Assembly: GCA_025934735.1 (NCBI GenBank)
Contig: JAICWP010000005.1
Location: 1-64,000 of the forward strand
Origin: Terriglobales bacterium
GTDB lineage: Bacteria > Acidobacteriota > Terriglobia > Terriglobales > Acidobacteriaceae
Direction of reading: 5' to 3'
DNA: 64,000 nt
Each line of letters opens with the position of its first letter. Within the stretch, counting starts at the first letter, position 1. The notes below the pieces were generated by a model, which saw only the letters and a list, made by a program, of their open reading frames with translations, was not told where the DNA came from and ran no database searches. Both the position numbers and the translations under genes were made by a program. Shown here piece by piece: positions 25,455-34,301 of the stretch.

Positions 25455-27206
25455 TCACTGTGCCGAGCGTGCAGTCATTTGTGTCGTTCGCGAAAAGTCA
25501 ATGCCGTGCGCTCGCCCGGTCCTGAGGTCGAAGCCACTGACAGAGTTCTGAGGATCCCTCACGAAATGAACCATCACTCCTTCGTCGGGGATCTCAAATT
25601 CATCAGTAATGGTGGGTTCCAGCGTGCTGGGCAACGGTACTCCGGTTCGGGGAATGCCCAACTTATCTGATATGCCTGCCAGCCCTAGCTTTCCGTGAAC
25701 AACGCGGAGACGATAAACCACTCCGAGTTCGTCGCTTTTGTAATCCCCGGCATATAAGCCCAATTCCGCCACTGATGGCGTGAATTGTGTCACGCGTTTA
25801 TAAGTCGCAGCCACCATAGGATCGCCGCTAACCTCCATAAGCTCATCCGCACCGTTTGATTTGAATGTAAGCTTTGCATCCGCCGGAAAACCGATCGGAA
25901 CGAACTCCGTCGGGCTTAGCGGGCGGAGAGCAAAGCTGCTGCCAAATATCTGCCATTCGAGCTTGCCATTCGTTGCCGAGATCTTCGCCACATCCCCGTC
26001 GGGGTTGCGATACATTCCCGAAAGCACAGTCATCTGCGCCGCTGTCAATGCCGCGTCTGAGCGCGATTCTGCCTGTGGTTTCATCAGGCCGGCAAGATAG
26101 ATATCCGCTACGCGGTCCGCGCGCTGTTCCGGATTTGCATTCGCCACGTTGCATAGGCAGGCAACCGAAAAATGCTGATCGGGAAAACGGAGCAACTCAG
26201 CGCGATACCCGCCCCACGCGCCTCCATGTCTGACGGTATGTAACCCACGATGGTCCTGGATAAATAACCCTTTGGCGTAGTCGAGAATCTTGCCATTGTT
26301 CAATTTGCCTGGCTGTTGAAGTTCCGCGACAAACACTTTGCCGCCAACCTGCCCGGAATAGAAGTTTTCGTCCCACTTTGCGAGGTCTTCGACCGAGGTA
26401 TGTACGGCGCCATCTCCCAACTGCTCATAATAGGAAACGTCCAGCTTGTAGCCGCCCTTCCCGGCCGGATCATAGGCGAGCGCGCGGTTGGGAAGCAGCA
26501 TGGTATGGTCGTCCCGGAATGTGGTGTGCGTCATGTGCAAGGGTTGAAAAATGTTCTGCGATGCAAACTCCTTAAGGCTGACGCCACCCACCCGCTTCAC
26601 AATGACTGACAGAAGGAAAAAATTCGTGTTGCTGTAAGACCACTGACTGCCTGGAGTGAAATTTAGCCGTTTCTGCCTTACGACAAGAGCCAGTGCGTCC
26701 TCATCGGTCGTGACACTGTCAATGTTTACTCCCGCCAGCTGCAATAAGGCGATGTAGTCGCGCAGGCCACTGGTGTGGTTCAGCAGGTTGAGGATTGTGA
26801 TAGCCCGCCCACTTTCCTTGCTGTAATCGGGCAGCTCGGGTATGTATTTCCGTATATCGTCGCTCAACGAGAGTTTGCCTTGCTGTTCGAGGAGCAAGAT
26901 GCTGGCCGCGGTGAACTGCTTGGAAGTGGAGCCAATGTCAAAAATCGTTTGCGGAGATATAGGAGCATTCAGTTCAACGCTGGCCAAGCCATACCCTTTC
27001 GCATAGATGACATGGCCATTACGAAAAACTCCCAGCGCACAACCCGGCGAACCCGGTTTTTGAAAATCAGAGAAAACCTTGTCAACCTCAGGATTGAGTT
27101 GCTGATCGGCTGCATGGGCTGTACCTGTCCCGCCGCTTAGGAACAACATAAGAACGACTAGCAACATACAACTCCCTTGCACAGCTCGATCGAAAAATCG
27201 GTTCAT
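25455..27206 (-). CDS. Class C beta-lactamase-related serine hydrolase
   Basis: A 583-residue secreted serine hydrolase. A signal peptide (about 1-32, ending AHA-AD) is followed by the beta-lactamase/PBP-like domain (about 40-370) with the SxxK nucleophile in GSTSKQFTAAS, the YxN motif in WSYSNTNFFLLS and RHGGAWGGYR near its end. The last about 180 residues form a lipocalin-like beta domain as in many esterase/D-peptidase members. Possible activities include D-amino acid peptidase or esterase rather than antibiotic resistance. The gene is divergent from the methyltransferase gene; codon use looks a little less GC-rich than its neighbours. Confidence 0.87.
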   Translation of the reverse strand: MNRFFDRAVQGSCMLLVVLMLFLSGGTGTAHAADQQLNPEVDKVFSDFQKPGSPGCALGVFRNGHVIYAKGYGLASVELNAPISPQTIFDIGSTSKQFTAASILLLEQQGKLSLSDDIRKYIPELPDYSKESGRAITILNLLNHTSGLRDYIALLQLAGVNIDSVTTDEDALALVVRQKRLNFTPGSQWSYSNTNFFLLSVIVKRVGGVSLKEFASQNIFQPLHMTHTTFRDDHTMLLPNRALAYDPAGKGGYKLDVSYYEQLGDGAVHTSVEDLAKWDENFYSGQVGGKVFVAELQQPGKLNNGKILDYAKGLFIQDHRGLHTVRHGGAWGGYRAELLRFPDQHFSVACLCNVANANPEQRADRVADIYLAGLMKPQAESRSDAALTAAQMTVLSGMYRNPDGDVAKISATNGKLEWQIFGSSFALRPLSPTEFVPIGFPADAKLTFKSNGADELMEVSGDPMVAATYKRVTQFTPSVAELGLYAGDYKSDELGVVYRLRVVHGKLGLAGISDKLGIPRTGVPLPSTLEPTITDEFEIPDEGVMVHFVRDPQNSVSGFDLRTGRAHGIDFSRTTQMTARSAQ

Positions 27207-27317
27207 TGGTGACCCCCTATTCGCAGACCGCCCACGAAAATAGCGGGCTTCTTTGCGTGTAGTCGGCTCACGGACCGACCCGGTAGCCGAAAGCGAAGCC
27301 GCTTAAAACCAAAGTAG

Positions 27318-27368
27318 TTTATATCCATCTGTTGAAGTAGGGCTTATTCGGATAAGCTGTTGATATAA
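27318..27368. promoter_or_regulatory. Nested inverted repeat in a divergent intergenic region
   Basis: In the AT-richer 270-nt gap between divergent genes, TTATATC (27319-27325) and GATATAA (27362-27368) flank a perfect hairpin GCTTAT-TCGG-ATAAGC (27342-27357). A TATAAT follows at 27379-27384 without a well-spaced -35 box. It may be an operator or a small RNA hairpin; evidence is only the symmetry. Confidence 0.35.
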
Positions 27369-27479
27369 GCGACGGATCTATAATTTCCAGCCGTTTCTTG
27401 CCTCTATTCGCTTACGCACCGCAGGACCGGCCTGACCGCCGGGACGTTTTGCCGGGTCGGCTCCCCGGAGGCATCTCGG

Positions 27480-28367
27480 GTGAGAACAGCGCATCTAATC
27501 CCGCCCAGAGGAGCCGTGCTGGATTGGTTTCCGGGCGCTCTCCTCCCATCACCAATGTCTATCGGCAATCTGCAGGAAACAACCAGCGGAAACAAGGCGG
27601 CCGTTCCTCCGCAAATTGATCGCGAAGCCCTGGCGCGCCGCATTGACGAACTGGGGGAATGGTTTCACAACCTCGACCTCTATGGCGTGCCCACTGCCCC
27701 CAATCATTTTCTAGGCGATTTTCCCAACGTCAAGTGGCGGCATATCGCATCCGTAATCCCGCCAGACCTGAGCGGGGCCACGGTCCTCGACATCGGGTGC
27801 AATGGCGGGTTCTATTCTCTGGAGATGAAGAGGCGGGGAGCGGAGCGCGTGCTGGGCATTGACGTTGACGACCGGTATCTGAACCAGGCACGCTTTGCCG
27901 CCAAAACGCTGGGGCTTGAGATCGAGTTTGAAAAACGCTCGGTATACGAGGTGGACCGCATCCCGGGGCAATTCGATTACGTCTTATTCATGGGAGTGCT
28001 GTATCACCTGCGCTATCCGCTATTCGCCCTGGATAAGGTGGTGAAGAAGGTCGGCGGCAAGCTGCTGTTCCAGACCATGATCCGAGGGTCGGAGCAGGTG
28101 CGGGCGTGGGAAAAGAACTACCATTTCTGGAATAAGGACATTTTTACCCATCCCGAGTTTCCCTGCATGTACTTCATCGAAAACAGCTACGCCAACGATC
28201 CCACCAACTGGTGGCTGCCCAACAGGGGAGCGGCGGAAGCCATGTTGCGCAGCTCCGGGCTGGAGATCACCGCCCATCCTGAACCCGAAACCTGGCTTTG
28301 TGTTCCCCGGGAGGTCGCCCGCCAGGGCCAGTACATCCTGGATATGGAGCTGGCCGGCATCTTATAA
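27480..28367 (+). CDS. SAM-dependent methyltransferase (TIGR04290-like)
   Basis: A 295-residue Class I methyltransferase that should transfer a methyl group from S-adenosylmethionine. Motif I is VLDIGCNGGFYSLEMKRRGA and the acidic motif II is VLGIDVDDRYLNQAR; FDYVLFMGVLYHLRYPLFALDKV resembles the CmoB/DUF1698 group. It is not CmoB in context. From memory it belongs with a family (TIGR04290) found next to B12-radical SAM genes in glycan-like clusters, as here. GTG 27480 has GGAGG 8 nt upstream; Met26 (27555) is where homology would start. First gene of the cluster running to 41077. Confidence 0.8.
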   Translation: MRTAHLIPPRGAVLDWFPGALLPSPMSIGNLQETTSGNKAAVPPQIDREALARRIDELGEWFHNLDLYGVPTAPNHFLGDFPNVKWRHIASVIPPDLSGATVLDIGCNGGFYSLEMKRRGAERVLGIDVDDRYLNQARFAAKTLGLEIEFEKRSVYEVDRIPGQFDYVLFMGVLYHLRYPLFALDKVVKKVGGKLLFQTMIRGSEQVRAWEKNYHFWNKDIFTHPEFPCMYFIENSYANDPTNWWLPNRGAAEAMLRSSGLEITAHPEPETWLCVPREVARQGQYILDMELAGIL

Positions 28368-28404
28368 GTGTGAGCGGCGTGCCAGACATGGGCCGAGGAG
28401 AGTC

Positions 28405-29352
28405 ATGGTTGAAGCGGTAATGCTCTGGAATGAACCCAATAATCTTTCTCATTGGGACTTCAAGATTGATCGCAATTGGAAGATGTTCGCCGATATGGCC
28501 ATCCAGGCGGCGCAGGCGGTCCGCCGCGTGAATCCGGAGCTGAAAATCGTGCTGGGCGGCATTTCCCCCATTGATCCCAATTTCGTACAGCTCATGAGGT
28601 CGCATGGCGTGCTGGACGCGGTGGACATCGTAGCGGTACACGGCTTCCCGCTGGACTGGAACCACTGGAGCATCCATGCCTGGCCGGAGAAGATCGAGGA
28701 GATCCGAGCCGTGACCAGCAAGCCGGTGTGGGTTTCCGAGGCGGGCGCCTCCTCCTTTGGGGCGGAAGAGGTGCAGGTATTTGGAATGCAGAAAACGGCC
28801 GAACTGCTGCTGCCCACGGTGGAGCGGATTCACTGGTACAGCTTATTCGATCTGCCCGCTACCTGGACCGCTACCACCCGCCACAAGGAGTCGGAAGGCA
28901 GCGCCTATTACCGTCATTACTATATGGGTCTGGTGCGGGAGGACGGCACACCGAAGCTGGCGGCGTCGCAGTTTCCGCAGGGGTTAGGGATCTGCCAGTG
29001 GTTCCACTTCGAAGACCCGCGCCTGGATTCGGGAGTGGAGTGGCTGCGTCGTCTGGGCGTTCGTTATCTGCGCACGGGGATCAGCTGGGCTGACTCGTTC
29101 CGTCCCGCAGCGCAGGAGTGGTTCGATCGGCAAATGCACGCGCTGCAGGAATTCGACACCACCTTAACTCTTTGTTTTACACCGGAGCACCTGGGCCTCC
29201 AACCACATTACACGAGTCCGCCGCGGCGCAACCATGATTTTGCCGACTTCGCGGCGTGGGCGGTGGAACGTTATGCTCCGAACACCAGGCCCGCAGCTCT
29301 CGGGGACGGCTCTGCTGGGGTGAGTGAGCTCAGCAGTTCATGCCTCGACTGA
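28405..29352 (+). CDS. GH-A-like glycosidase, apparently with permuted half-barrels
   Basis: A 315-residue protein with no signal peptide. The first half has the two catalytic carboxylates of clan GH-A glycosidases: the acid/base in MLWNEPNN (about residue 9) and the nucleophile in VWVSEAGAS (about 113). After an HWYSLFDLP segment comes a second part (about 190-300; GICQWFHFEDPRLDSGVEWLRRLGVRYLRTGISWADS ... CFTPEHLG) that looks like the first strands of another such barrel. The end (about 295-315) is Ser/Ala-rich and unlike a barrel. ATG 28405 follows GAGGAG. Beta-xylosidase or similar glycosidase is likely; activity unproven. Confidence 0.65.
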   Translation: MVEAVMLWNEPNNLSHWDFKIDRNWKMFADMAIQAAQAVRRVNPELKIVLGGISPIDPNFVQLMRSHGVLDAVDIVAVHGFPLDWNHWSIHAWPEKIEEIRAVTSKPVWVSEAGASSFGAEEVQVFGMQKTAELLLPTVERIHWYSLFDLPATWTATTRHKESEGSAYYRHYYMGLVREDGTPKLAASQFPQGLGICQWFHFEDPRLDSGVEWLRRLGVRYLRTGISWADSFRPAAQEWFDRQMHALQEFDTTLTLCFTPEHLGLQPHYTSPPRRNHDFADFAAWAVERYAPNTRPAALGDGSAGVSELSSSCLD

Positions 29353-29611
29353 AGCCACACTCTTGAGAGGCAGCACCGGTTCCTGATCGCGGTGTCTGTG
29401 GCGAGAATGGGACGGGGCTGCTCGGGCACTCAGGGGCGAGCAGCGGACGTTTTGCCGGCCGGAATTCCGGGCCCGTGCCAACCCACAATTCTCTCTCACC
29501 TGGGATGGCATCTCAGGAAAGTACATACCCATCCAAAGGACTAAGTTGCGGCGGAGCAAGCTGCCGGAATCAACTCTTCTAATTTTTTCCGCCGCGCTCT
29601 TGAAACCTGAA

Positions 29612-30733
29612 ATGAATAAGAAACGAGTGTTGGTGACAGGCGGGGCGGGTTTTGTGGGATCGCACCTTGTGGATGCGCTGTTACACCAGGGCCACACGGT
29701 GCGAGTGTACGACAACCTGACTCCCCAGGTACACAGCGACGGCCTGCCCGGCTACTTCGCTCAGGGAGTGGAGTTTGTAGAAGGCGATATGCGCAACCCG
29801 GAGCGTGTGCGGGAGGCGGTGCGCAACATAGATGTTGTCTTCCATCTGGCTGCCGCCGTGGGCGTTGGACAATCCATGTACGAGATTTCGCACTACATGG
29901 GCGCGAATACCCAGGGCACCGCTAACCTCCTTCAGGCTTTGCTGGACACGCGCTGCCGGGTAGAGAAGCTGATTGTGGCTTCCTCCATGTCCATCTACGG
30001 GGAAGGCAAGTACGTATGCGAGGCTTGCGGCGAAATGGCTCCTCCGCCGCGGCCGCTCTCGCAATTAAAGCAGAAGAGTTGGGAAGCGTTGTGTCCGCTG
30101 TGCGGGTCGGCGCTGAAACCAGTGCCCACTGACGAGTCCAAACCCCTGCAGTGCACCTCCATCTACGCTCTCTCTAAAAAGGATCAGGAGGAGATGACGC
30201 TGCTGTTTGGGCGCACTTACGAAGTGCCGGTGGTCGCGCTGCGCTACTTCAATATCTACGGCTCGCGGCAGGCACTCTCCAACCCTTACACGGGAGTGGC
30301 GGCAATCTTTGCCTCGCGATTGATTAATGGCAATCCGCCTCTGGTGTTTGAAGATGGCCAGCAGCGGCGTGACTTTGTAAGCGTGCAGGATGTGGTAGCG
30401 GCCAACTTGCTGGCCATGGAGCGTCCCCAGGCCGACGGCATGGCGCTGAACATCGGCTCCGGACAGCCCATAACAATTCAAGGGGTTGCCGAGGAACTGG
30501 CGAAGGCGCTGGGCACGGAAGTTCCCGCGCAGATTACGGGTAAGTATCGGGCGGGCGACATTCGGCATTGCTTCGCCGACATTTCGGCGGCGGAGAAGGT
30601 GCTGGGCTATCGTCCCAAAGTTCGGTTTGGCGAAGGAATCCAGGAACTGGTGCAGTGGCTAGGCTCGCAAAAAGCTGTGGACCGCTCGGCAGAAGCGGTG
30701 GAGCGGCTCACGCTTTACGGTCTGGCTGCCTGA
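29612..30733 (+). CDS. NAD-dependent sugar epimerase with zinc-ribbon insert (dTDP-L-rhamnose 4-epimerase-like)
   Basis: A 373-residue extended SDR enzyme. GGAGFVGSHLVDAL binds NAD, the Ser is in VASSMSIYGEG and the catalytic Tyr/Lys in YALSKKDQE. Between them is an insert with two CxxC pairs (CEACG ... CPLCG) ending in PVPTDE, a feature I associate with WbiB-type dTDP-L-rhamnose 4-epimerases. It probably makes or epimerises an activated sugar for the glycan cluster. ATG 29612 marks the beginning of the fold. The 193 nt before it hold no gene I can support. Confidence 0.82.
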   Translation: MNKKRVLVTGGAGFVGSHLVDALLHQGHTVRVYDNLTPQVHSDGLPGYFAQGVEFVEGDMRNPERVREAVRNIDVVFHLAAAVGVGQSMYEISHYMGANTQGTANLLQALLDTRCRVEKLIVASSMSIYGEGKYVCEACGEMAPPPRPLSQLKQKSWEALCPLCGSALKPVPTDESKPLQCTSIYALSKKDQEEMTLLFGRTYEVPVVALRYFNIYGSRQALSNPYTGVAAIFASRLINGNPPLVFEDGQQRRDFVSVQDVVAANLLAMERPQADGMALNIGSGQPITIQGVAEELAKALGTEVPAQITGKYRAGDIRHCFADISAAEKVLGYRPKVRFGEGIQELVQWLGSQKAVDRSAEAVERLTLYGLAA

Positions 30734-30817
30734 TCACTTCCTGGAATTTTGGGCCCCTATTTGTCGGAGCGGTTGCGACATCCCTGGATAGTGGGACCGG
30801 ATAGTACAGGCACACGC

Positions 30818-31924
30818 ATGAGAAAACCACAGTCATTTCGTTCGGCCCTGATCTTCGGCGGAGCCGGTTTTATCGGCTCCAACTGGGCACGGTACCTGCT
30901 GGAGAACACAGACGCCAAGGTGCATATTTACGACAACCTGTCACGCCCTGGCGTTCGGCACAATGTGGAAGAGTTGCAGCGCATTACGGGGCGCTCGGGA
31001 CGCCTGCAGATCACGGTGGGAGACGTGCGCGACAGCAACATGGTGCAGCGCGCCGTGCGTAACGCCACTGAGGTGTACGATTTTGCCGCCCAGGTGGCGG
31101 TGACCACCTCGGTGGCCGATCCGCGCCTCGACTTCGAGGTGAATGTCAGGGGAACCTTCAACATCTTGGAAGCGGTGCGCAAGAGCGGCCGCCGTCCCTT
31201 CCTGCTGTTTACCTCCACGAACAAGGTCTATGGAGAACTGAATTCGCATCGCCTGATGGCCGGCCCGACGCGTTACAGCTACGCGGATATCCGCGGCGTG
31301 GCGGAGAACCAGCCGCTGGACTTTCATTCTCCCTACGGCTGCTCCAAGGGCGCGGCTGACCAGTACGTGCACGACTATGCCAGAATTTATGGCATCCCCA
31401 CTGTGGTGTTCCGGATGTCATGCATCGCCGGGCCGCAGCAGTTCGGCAACGAGGACCAGGGCTGGGTGGCGCATTTTCTCTATTCCGCGCTGCAGAGCAG
31501 CCCCATCGTGATCTACGGCGACGGGCGGCAGATTCGGGATGTGCTCTGCGTTGAAGACTTGCTGCGCGCCTTCGATGCGGTGCGCGTGAACGAGAACAAT
31601 ACCGCCGGACAAATTTACAATGTGGGCGGCGGAGCTGATAACACAGTTTCGCTATTGGAATTAATGGAGGAGATCCGGCGGCTGACCGGCCGCCGACTGC
31701 AATATCAAACGTGCCCCATGCGTCCCGGTGATCAGCTGGTTTACGTGAGCGACTGCGCCAAGCTGCGCCGCGATACTGGCTGGCAGCCGCAAATCAGCCT
31801 TCGCGAGACCCTGGAAATGATGTATGCCTGGTGGAAGCGGAATCGCGAGCTGTTCGCTGCAGCACCTGCCGTGGAGCGCGTGCCGGCCGCGCAGCTGGAG
31901 CAGGTGCCGGGGGTGGCCGCATGA
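30818..31924 (+). CDS. Sugar-nucleotide epimerase (CDP-tyvelose 2-epimerase-like)
   Basis: A 368-residue extended SDR. FGGAGFIGSNWARYLL binds NAD; FTSTNKVYGELN carries the catalytic Thr/Ser and YGCSKGAADQYVHDYAR the Tyr/Lys. The STNKVYG and HSPYGCSKGAADQY motifs are those of CDP-paratose/tyvelose 2-epimerases. Its stop overlaps the start of the radical SAM gene (ATGA), which implies coupled translation. The substrate sugar is inferred by similarity only. Confidence 0.82.
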   Translation: MRKPQSFRSALIFGGAGFIGSNWARYLLENTDAKVHIYDNLSRPGVRHNVEELQRITGRSGRLQITVGDVRDSNMVQRAVRNATEVYDFAAQVAVTTSVADPRLDFEVNVRGTFNILEAVRKSGRRPFLLFTSTNKVYGELNSHRLMAGPTRYSYADIRGVAENQPLDFHSPYGCSKGAADQYVHDYARIYGIPTVVFRMSCIAGPQQFGNEDQGWVAHFLYSALQSSPIVIYGDGRQIRDVLCVEDLLRAFDAVRVNENNTAGQIYNVGGGADNTVSLLELMEEIRRLTGRRLQYQTCPMRPGDQLVYVSDCAKLRRDTGWQPQISLRETLEMMYAWWKRNRELFAAAPAVERVPAAQLEQVPGVAA

Positions 31925-33207
31925 GATTCGCGCTGGTCAACCCGCATTGGGATTTCAAGGGTTCCACTTATTTCGGATGCCAGGAACCGCATTATCCTCT
32001 GGAACTCCTCTTCAGCTTCGACAAGATTCGCGCCGCCGGGCACGACCCGCTGCTGGTGGACGCGCACATCGACAAGCTAAGCTTGCAGGAAGTCAAGAGA
32101 CGGGTGGACCGCTTCGAGCCCGACTTCCTGGTGATTCCCACGGCGCCTTCGTACCTGTTCTGGCGCTGCCCTCAGCCCGAGTTGCGGGTGCCGCAGCAGT
32201 GGTTCGCGGAATTAGGGGAGAAATCGGTGCGCGTGGCCATCGGCCCGCATCCTTCGGCCACGCCCAGCGTCACTTTGCGCAAGCTGCAATGCGACGTGGC
32301 CATGCGCGGAGAGCCTGATTACACACTGGCCCAGTTGGCTTCCAAACCGTGGTCGCAGATCGAAGGCTGTTGCTGGAGGGATCACAACCAGGAGCACATC
32401 AGCGCCACCCTGGGTGTAGCCGATATGAGAGGCCTGGGCGCGCTCGACTTCCACAATTACGCGGCCGAGAAGCACGACCACCGGCACCATGTTTTTAATG
32501 GCTCCGGGCGCGGCGCAGAACTGGAGTTTGCCCGTGGCTGCCCATGGGCCTGCAGTTTCTGCAACAAAACCCTGTTCCGCAATAAGTTCCGTGAACGCAC
32601 TGTGGAAGCGGTGCTGGAGGAAGTGGACCGCGTAATCGAGCGCGGTGTGAACTACATCTACTTTATTGACGAGATCTTCGGGGTGGGCAAGAACGTGCTG
32701 CGCCTGCTGGAAGGCATTGCCGAGCGCAAGGTCAGTATCGGCTTGCAGACGCGCATTGATTTGTGGAATGAGGAGACCCTGGATCTGCTGGGCCGCGCGC
32801 GTTGCATCTCCCTGGAATGCGGCATTGAATCCATTACCGATGCCGGCCGAGACGAGCTCAACAAGAATTGCCGCATGTCCACCGAGCGCCTCACCGACCT
32901 GCTGATTTACGCCCGGCAGAGAATTCCCTGGGTGCAAGCCAACCTGATTCTCACCGACCACGATGATCGCAATGAAATCCGCAAGTGGCAGCAGAAACTG
33001 AAGGCACATGACGTGTGGGTGAGTGAGCCCGTACCCATGTTCCCGTACCCCGGCACTCCGCTGTACCAGCAGATGTTCGGCACGCCTGACGACCTGGCCT
33101 GGGAGCGCGCTCATCACTACTACACCTCGACGTTCGATCCGAAGGGTTACAGCGACATCCAGGAACAGCGTCCGGCTGCCATCGAGAAACTGGAATGCGC
33201 GTCTTAG
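31921..33207 (+). CDS. B12-binding-type radical SAM enzyme
   Basis: A 428-residue protein with an N-terminal Rossmann-like region resembling B12-binding domains (about 1-150; the canonical DxHxxG cobalamin motif is not clear) and a radical SAM core (about 190-400) with the iron-sulfur cluster motif CPWACSFC (CxxxCxxC). These enzymes use a 5'-deoxyadenosyl radical for hard methylations, C-C bonds or epimerisations. From memory it is of the TIGR04295 type that travels with TIGR04290 methyltransferases. The gene overlaps the previous stop by 4 nt and the next start by 13 nt, so it is firmly in the operon. The chemistry on the glycan is unknown. Confidence 0.82.
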   Translation: MRFALVNPHWDFKGSTYFGCQEPHYPLELLFSFDKIRAAGHDPLLVDAHIDKLSLQEVKRRVDRFEPDFLVIPTAPSYLFWRCPQPELRVPQQWFAELGEKSVRVAIGPHPSATPSVTLRKLQCDVAMRGEPDYTLAQLASKPWSQIEGCCWRDHNQEHISATLGVADMRGLGALDFHNYAAEKHDHRHHVFNGSGRGAELEFARGCPWACSFCNKTLFRNKFRERTVEAVLEEVDRVIERGVNYIYFIDEIFGVGKNVLRLLEGIAERKVSIGLQTRIDLWNEETLDLLGRARCISLECGIESITDAGRDELNKNCRMSTERLTDLLIYARQRIPWVQANLILTDHDDRNEIRKWQQKLKAHDVWVSEPVPMFPYPGTPLYQQMFGTPDDLAWERAHHYYTSTFDPKGYSDIQEQRPAAIEKLECAS

Positions 33208-34301
33208 TCACCGCTGATACGGTGGGCGGAGTCTGGACCTATGCGCGCGAACTGGTCGCAGGCCTCATCCATCACGGCGTGCAGGTCACGCTCATCAGTT
33301 TTGGAGAGATTCCTACCCCGCGGCAGAGCGCGTGGATGGACGGTCTACACGGTTTGGATTACCGTCCCACCGCCTTTCGTCTGGAGTGGATGCAGGAGTC
33401 GCAGAAGGACGTAGAGCAGTCAGTCCGCTACCTGGAGGGGGTGATTCGCGAGGTTCGTCCTGACCTGCTGCACCTTAACCAGTATTGCTACGGCTGCGTG
33501 GGGGCGGACATTCCGCGCGTCGTGGTGGCGCACAGCGATGTGGTGAGCTGGTGGATTGCCGTGCACGGGGAAGAGCCACCGCTAAGCCCATGGCTGCGCT
33601 GGTATTGTCAGGTGGTGAGCCGCGGGCTGCGCTCAGCCAGCACGGTGGTGGCGCCTTCGCGGTGGATGCTGAACATGCTCTCCGAGATTTATGGCCGCCC
33701 GGCAGAGAGCATGGTTATTCATAACGGCCGCAGCCCACGGCTGTTTAATCCCCACATGACCAAGACAGAGAGCGTGCTGGGCGTGGGACGGCTTTGGGAT
33801 TGCGCCAAGCAGGTTTCGCTGCTTACGCGCTATCCGCAAGCCGTGCCGGTATGGATTGCCGGCTCGGAAGTTCATCCCGAAGAAAGTTTGCGCGGCGAAT
33901 CAGGATTGGCGGGCGGAGCCAATGTCGAATTGAAAGGGCCGTTGCCGGAAAAGCAGCTGCGCATGCTCTACACGCGAGCCGCTATGTACGCCGCTACTTC
34001 TCGATACGAGCCTTTTGGCCTGGCGCCGCTTGAAGCCGCGTTGTCGCGTTGCGCGCTGGTGGCGAACGACATCCCCACTTTCCACGAGCTGTGGGGCGAT
34101 ACAGCCGTGTATTTTCGCCGGAACGACGGCGCCGATCTGGCAGAAAAAATCCGCCAACTTGCCGCTGACGCCGGCCTGCGCCGCTCCTATGCCCTTAAGT
34201 CCTACCGACGGGCGCTGCAGCGCTTTACCGCTGAGCGCATGGTCAGCGAATATCTGCAGCTTTATTACTCCCTGGCAGGGGTGGAGGCGCTGGCGGCGTG
34301 A
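33195..34301 (+). CDS. Glycosyltransferase, GT4 type
   Basis: A 368-residue GT-B fold glycosyltransferase. The N-terminal half starts MRVLVTADTVGGVWTYARELVAGL, the usual acceptor-side Rossmann domain; the C-terminal half has the GT4 donor motif SRYEPFGLAPLEA (E-x7-E) and PFHELWG-like loop. It should add a sugar from a nucleotide donor while keeping its configuration. It overlaps the radical SAM gene by 13 nt and the next gene by 4 nt. Confidence 0.88.
   Translation: MRVLVTADTVGGVWTYARELVAGLIHHGVQVTLISFGEIPTPRQSAWMDGLHGLDYRPTAFRLEWMQESQKDVEQSVRYLEGVIREVRPDLLHLNQYCYGCVGADIPRVVVAHSDVVSWWIAVHGEEPPLSPWLRWYCQVVSRGLRSASTVVAPSRWMLNMLSEIYGRPAESMVIHNGRSPRLFNPHMTKTESVLGVGRLWDCAKQVSLLTRYPQAVPVWIAGSEVHPEESLRGESGLAGGANVELKGPLPEKQLRMLYTRAAMYAATSRYEPFGLAPLEAALSRCALVANDIPTFHELWGDTAVYFRRNDGADLAEKIRQLAADAGLRRSYALKSYRRALQRFTAERMVSEYLQLYYSLAGVEALAA

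Noticed and set aside
25455-27206. Antibiotic-resistance beta-lactamase
   Set aside because: The size, lipocalin-like C-terminal extension and SxxK/YxN pattern fit the wide class-C-like esterase/peptidase group; no specific resistance subtype motif is seen.
29353-29611. Possible small gene between the glycosidase and the epimerase
   Set aside because: No frame here on either strand has a convincing start or domain; the frames are shadows.
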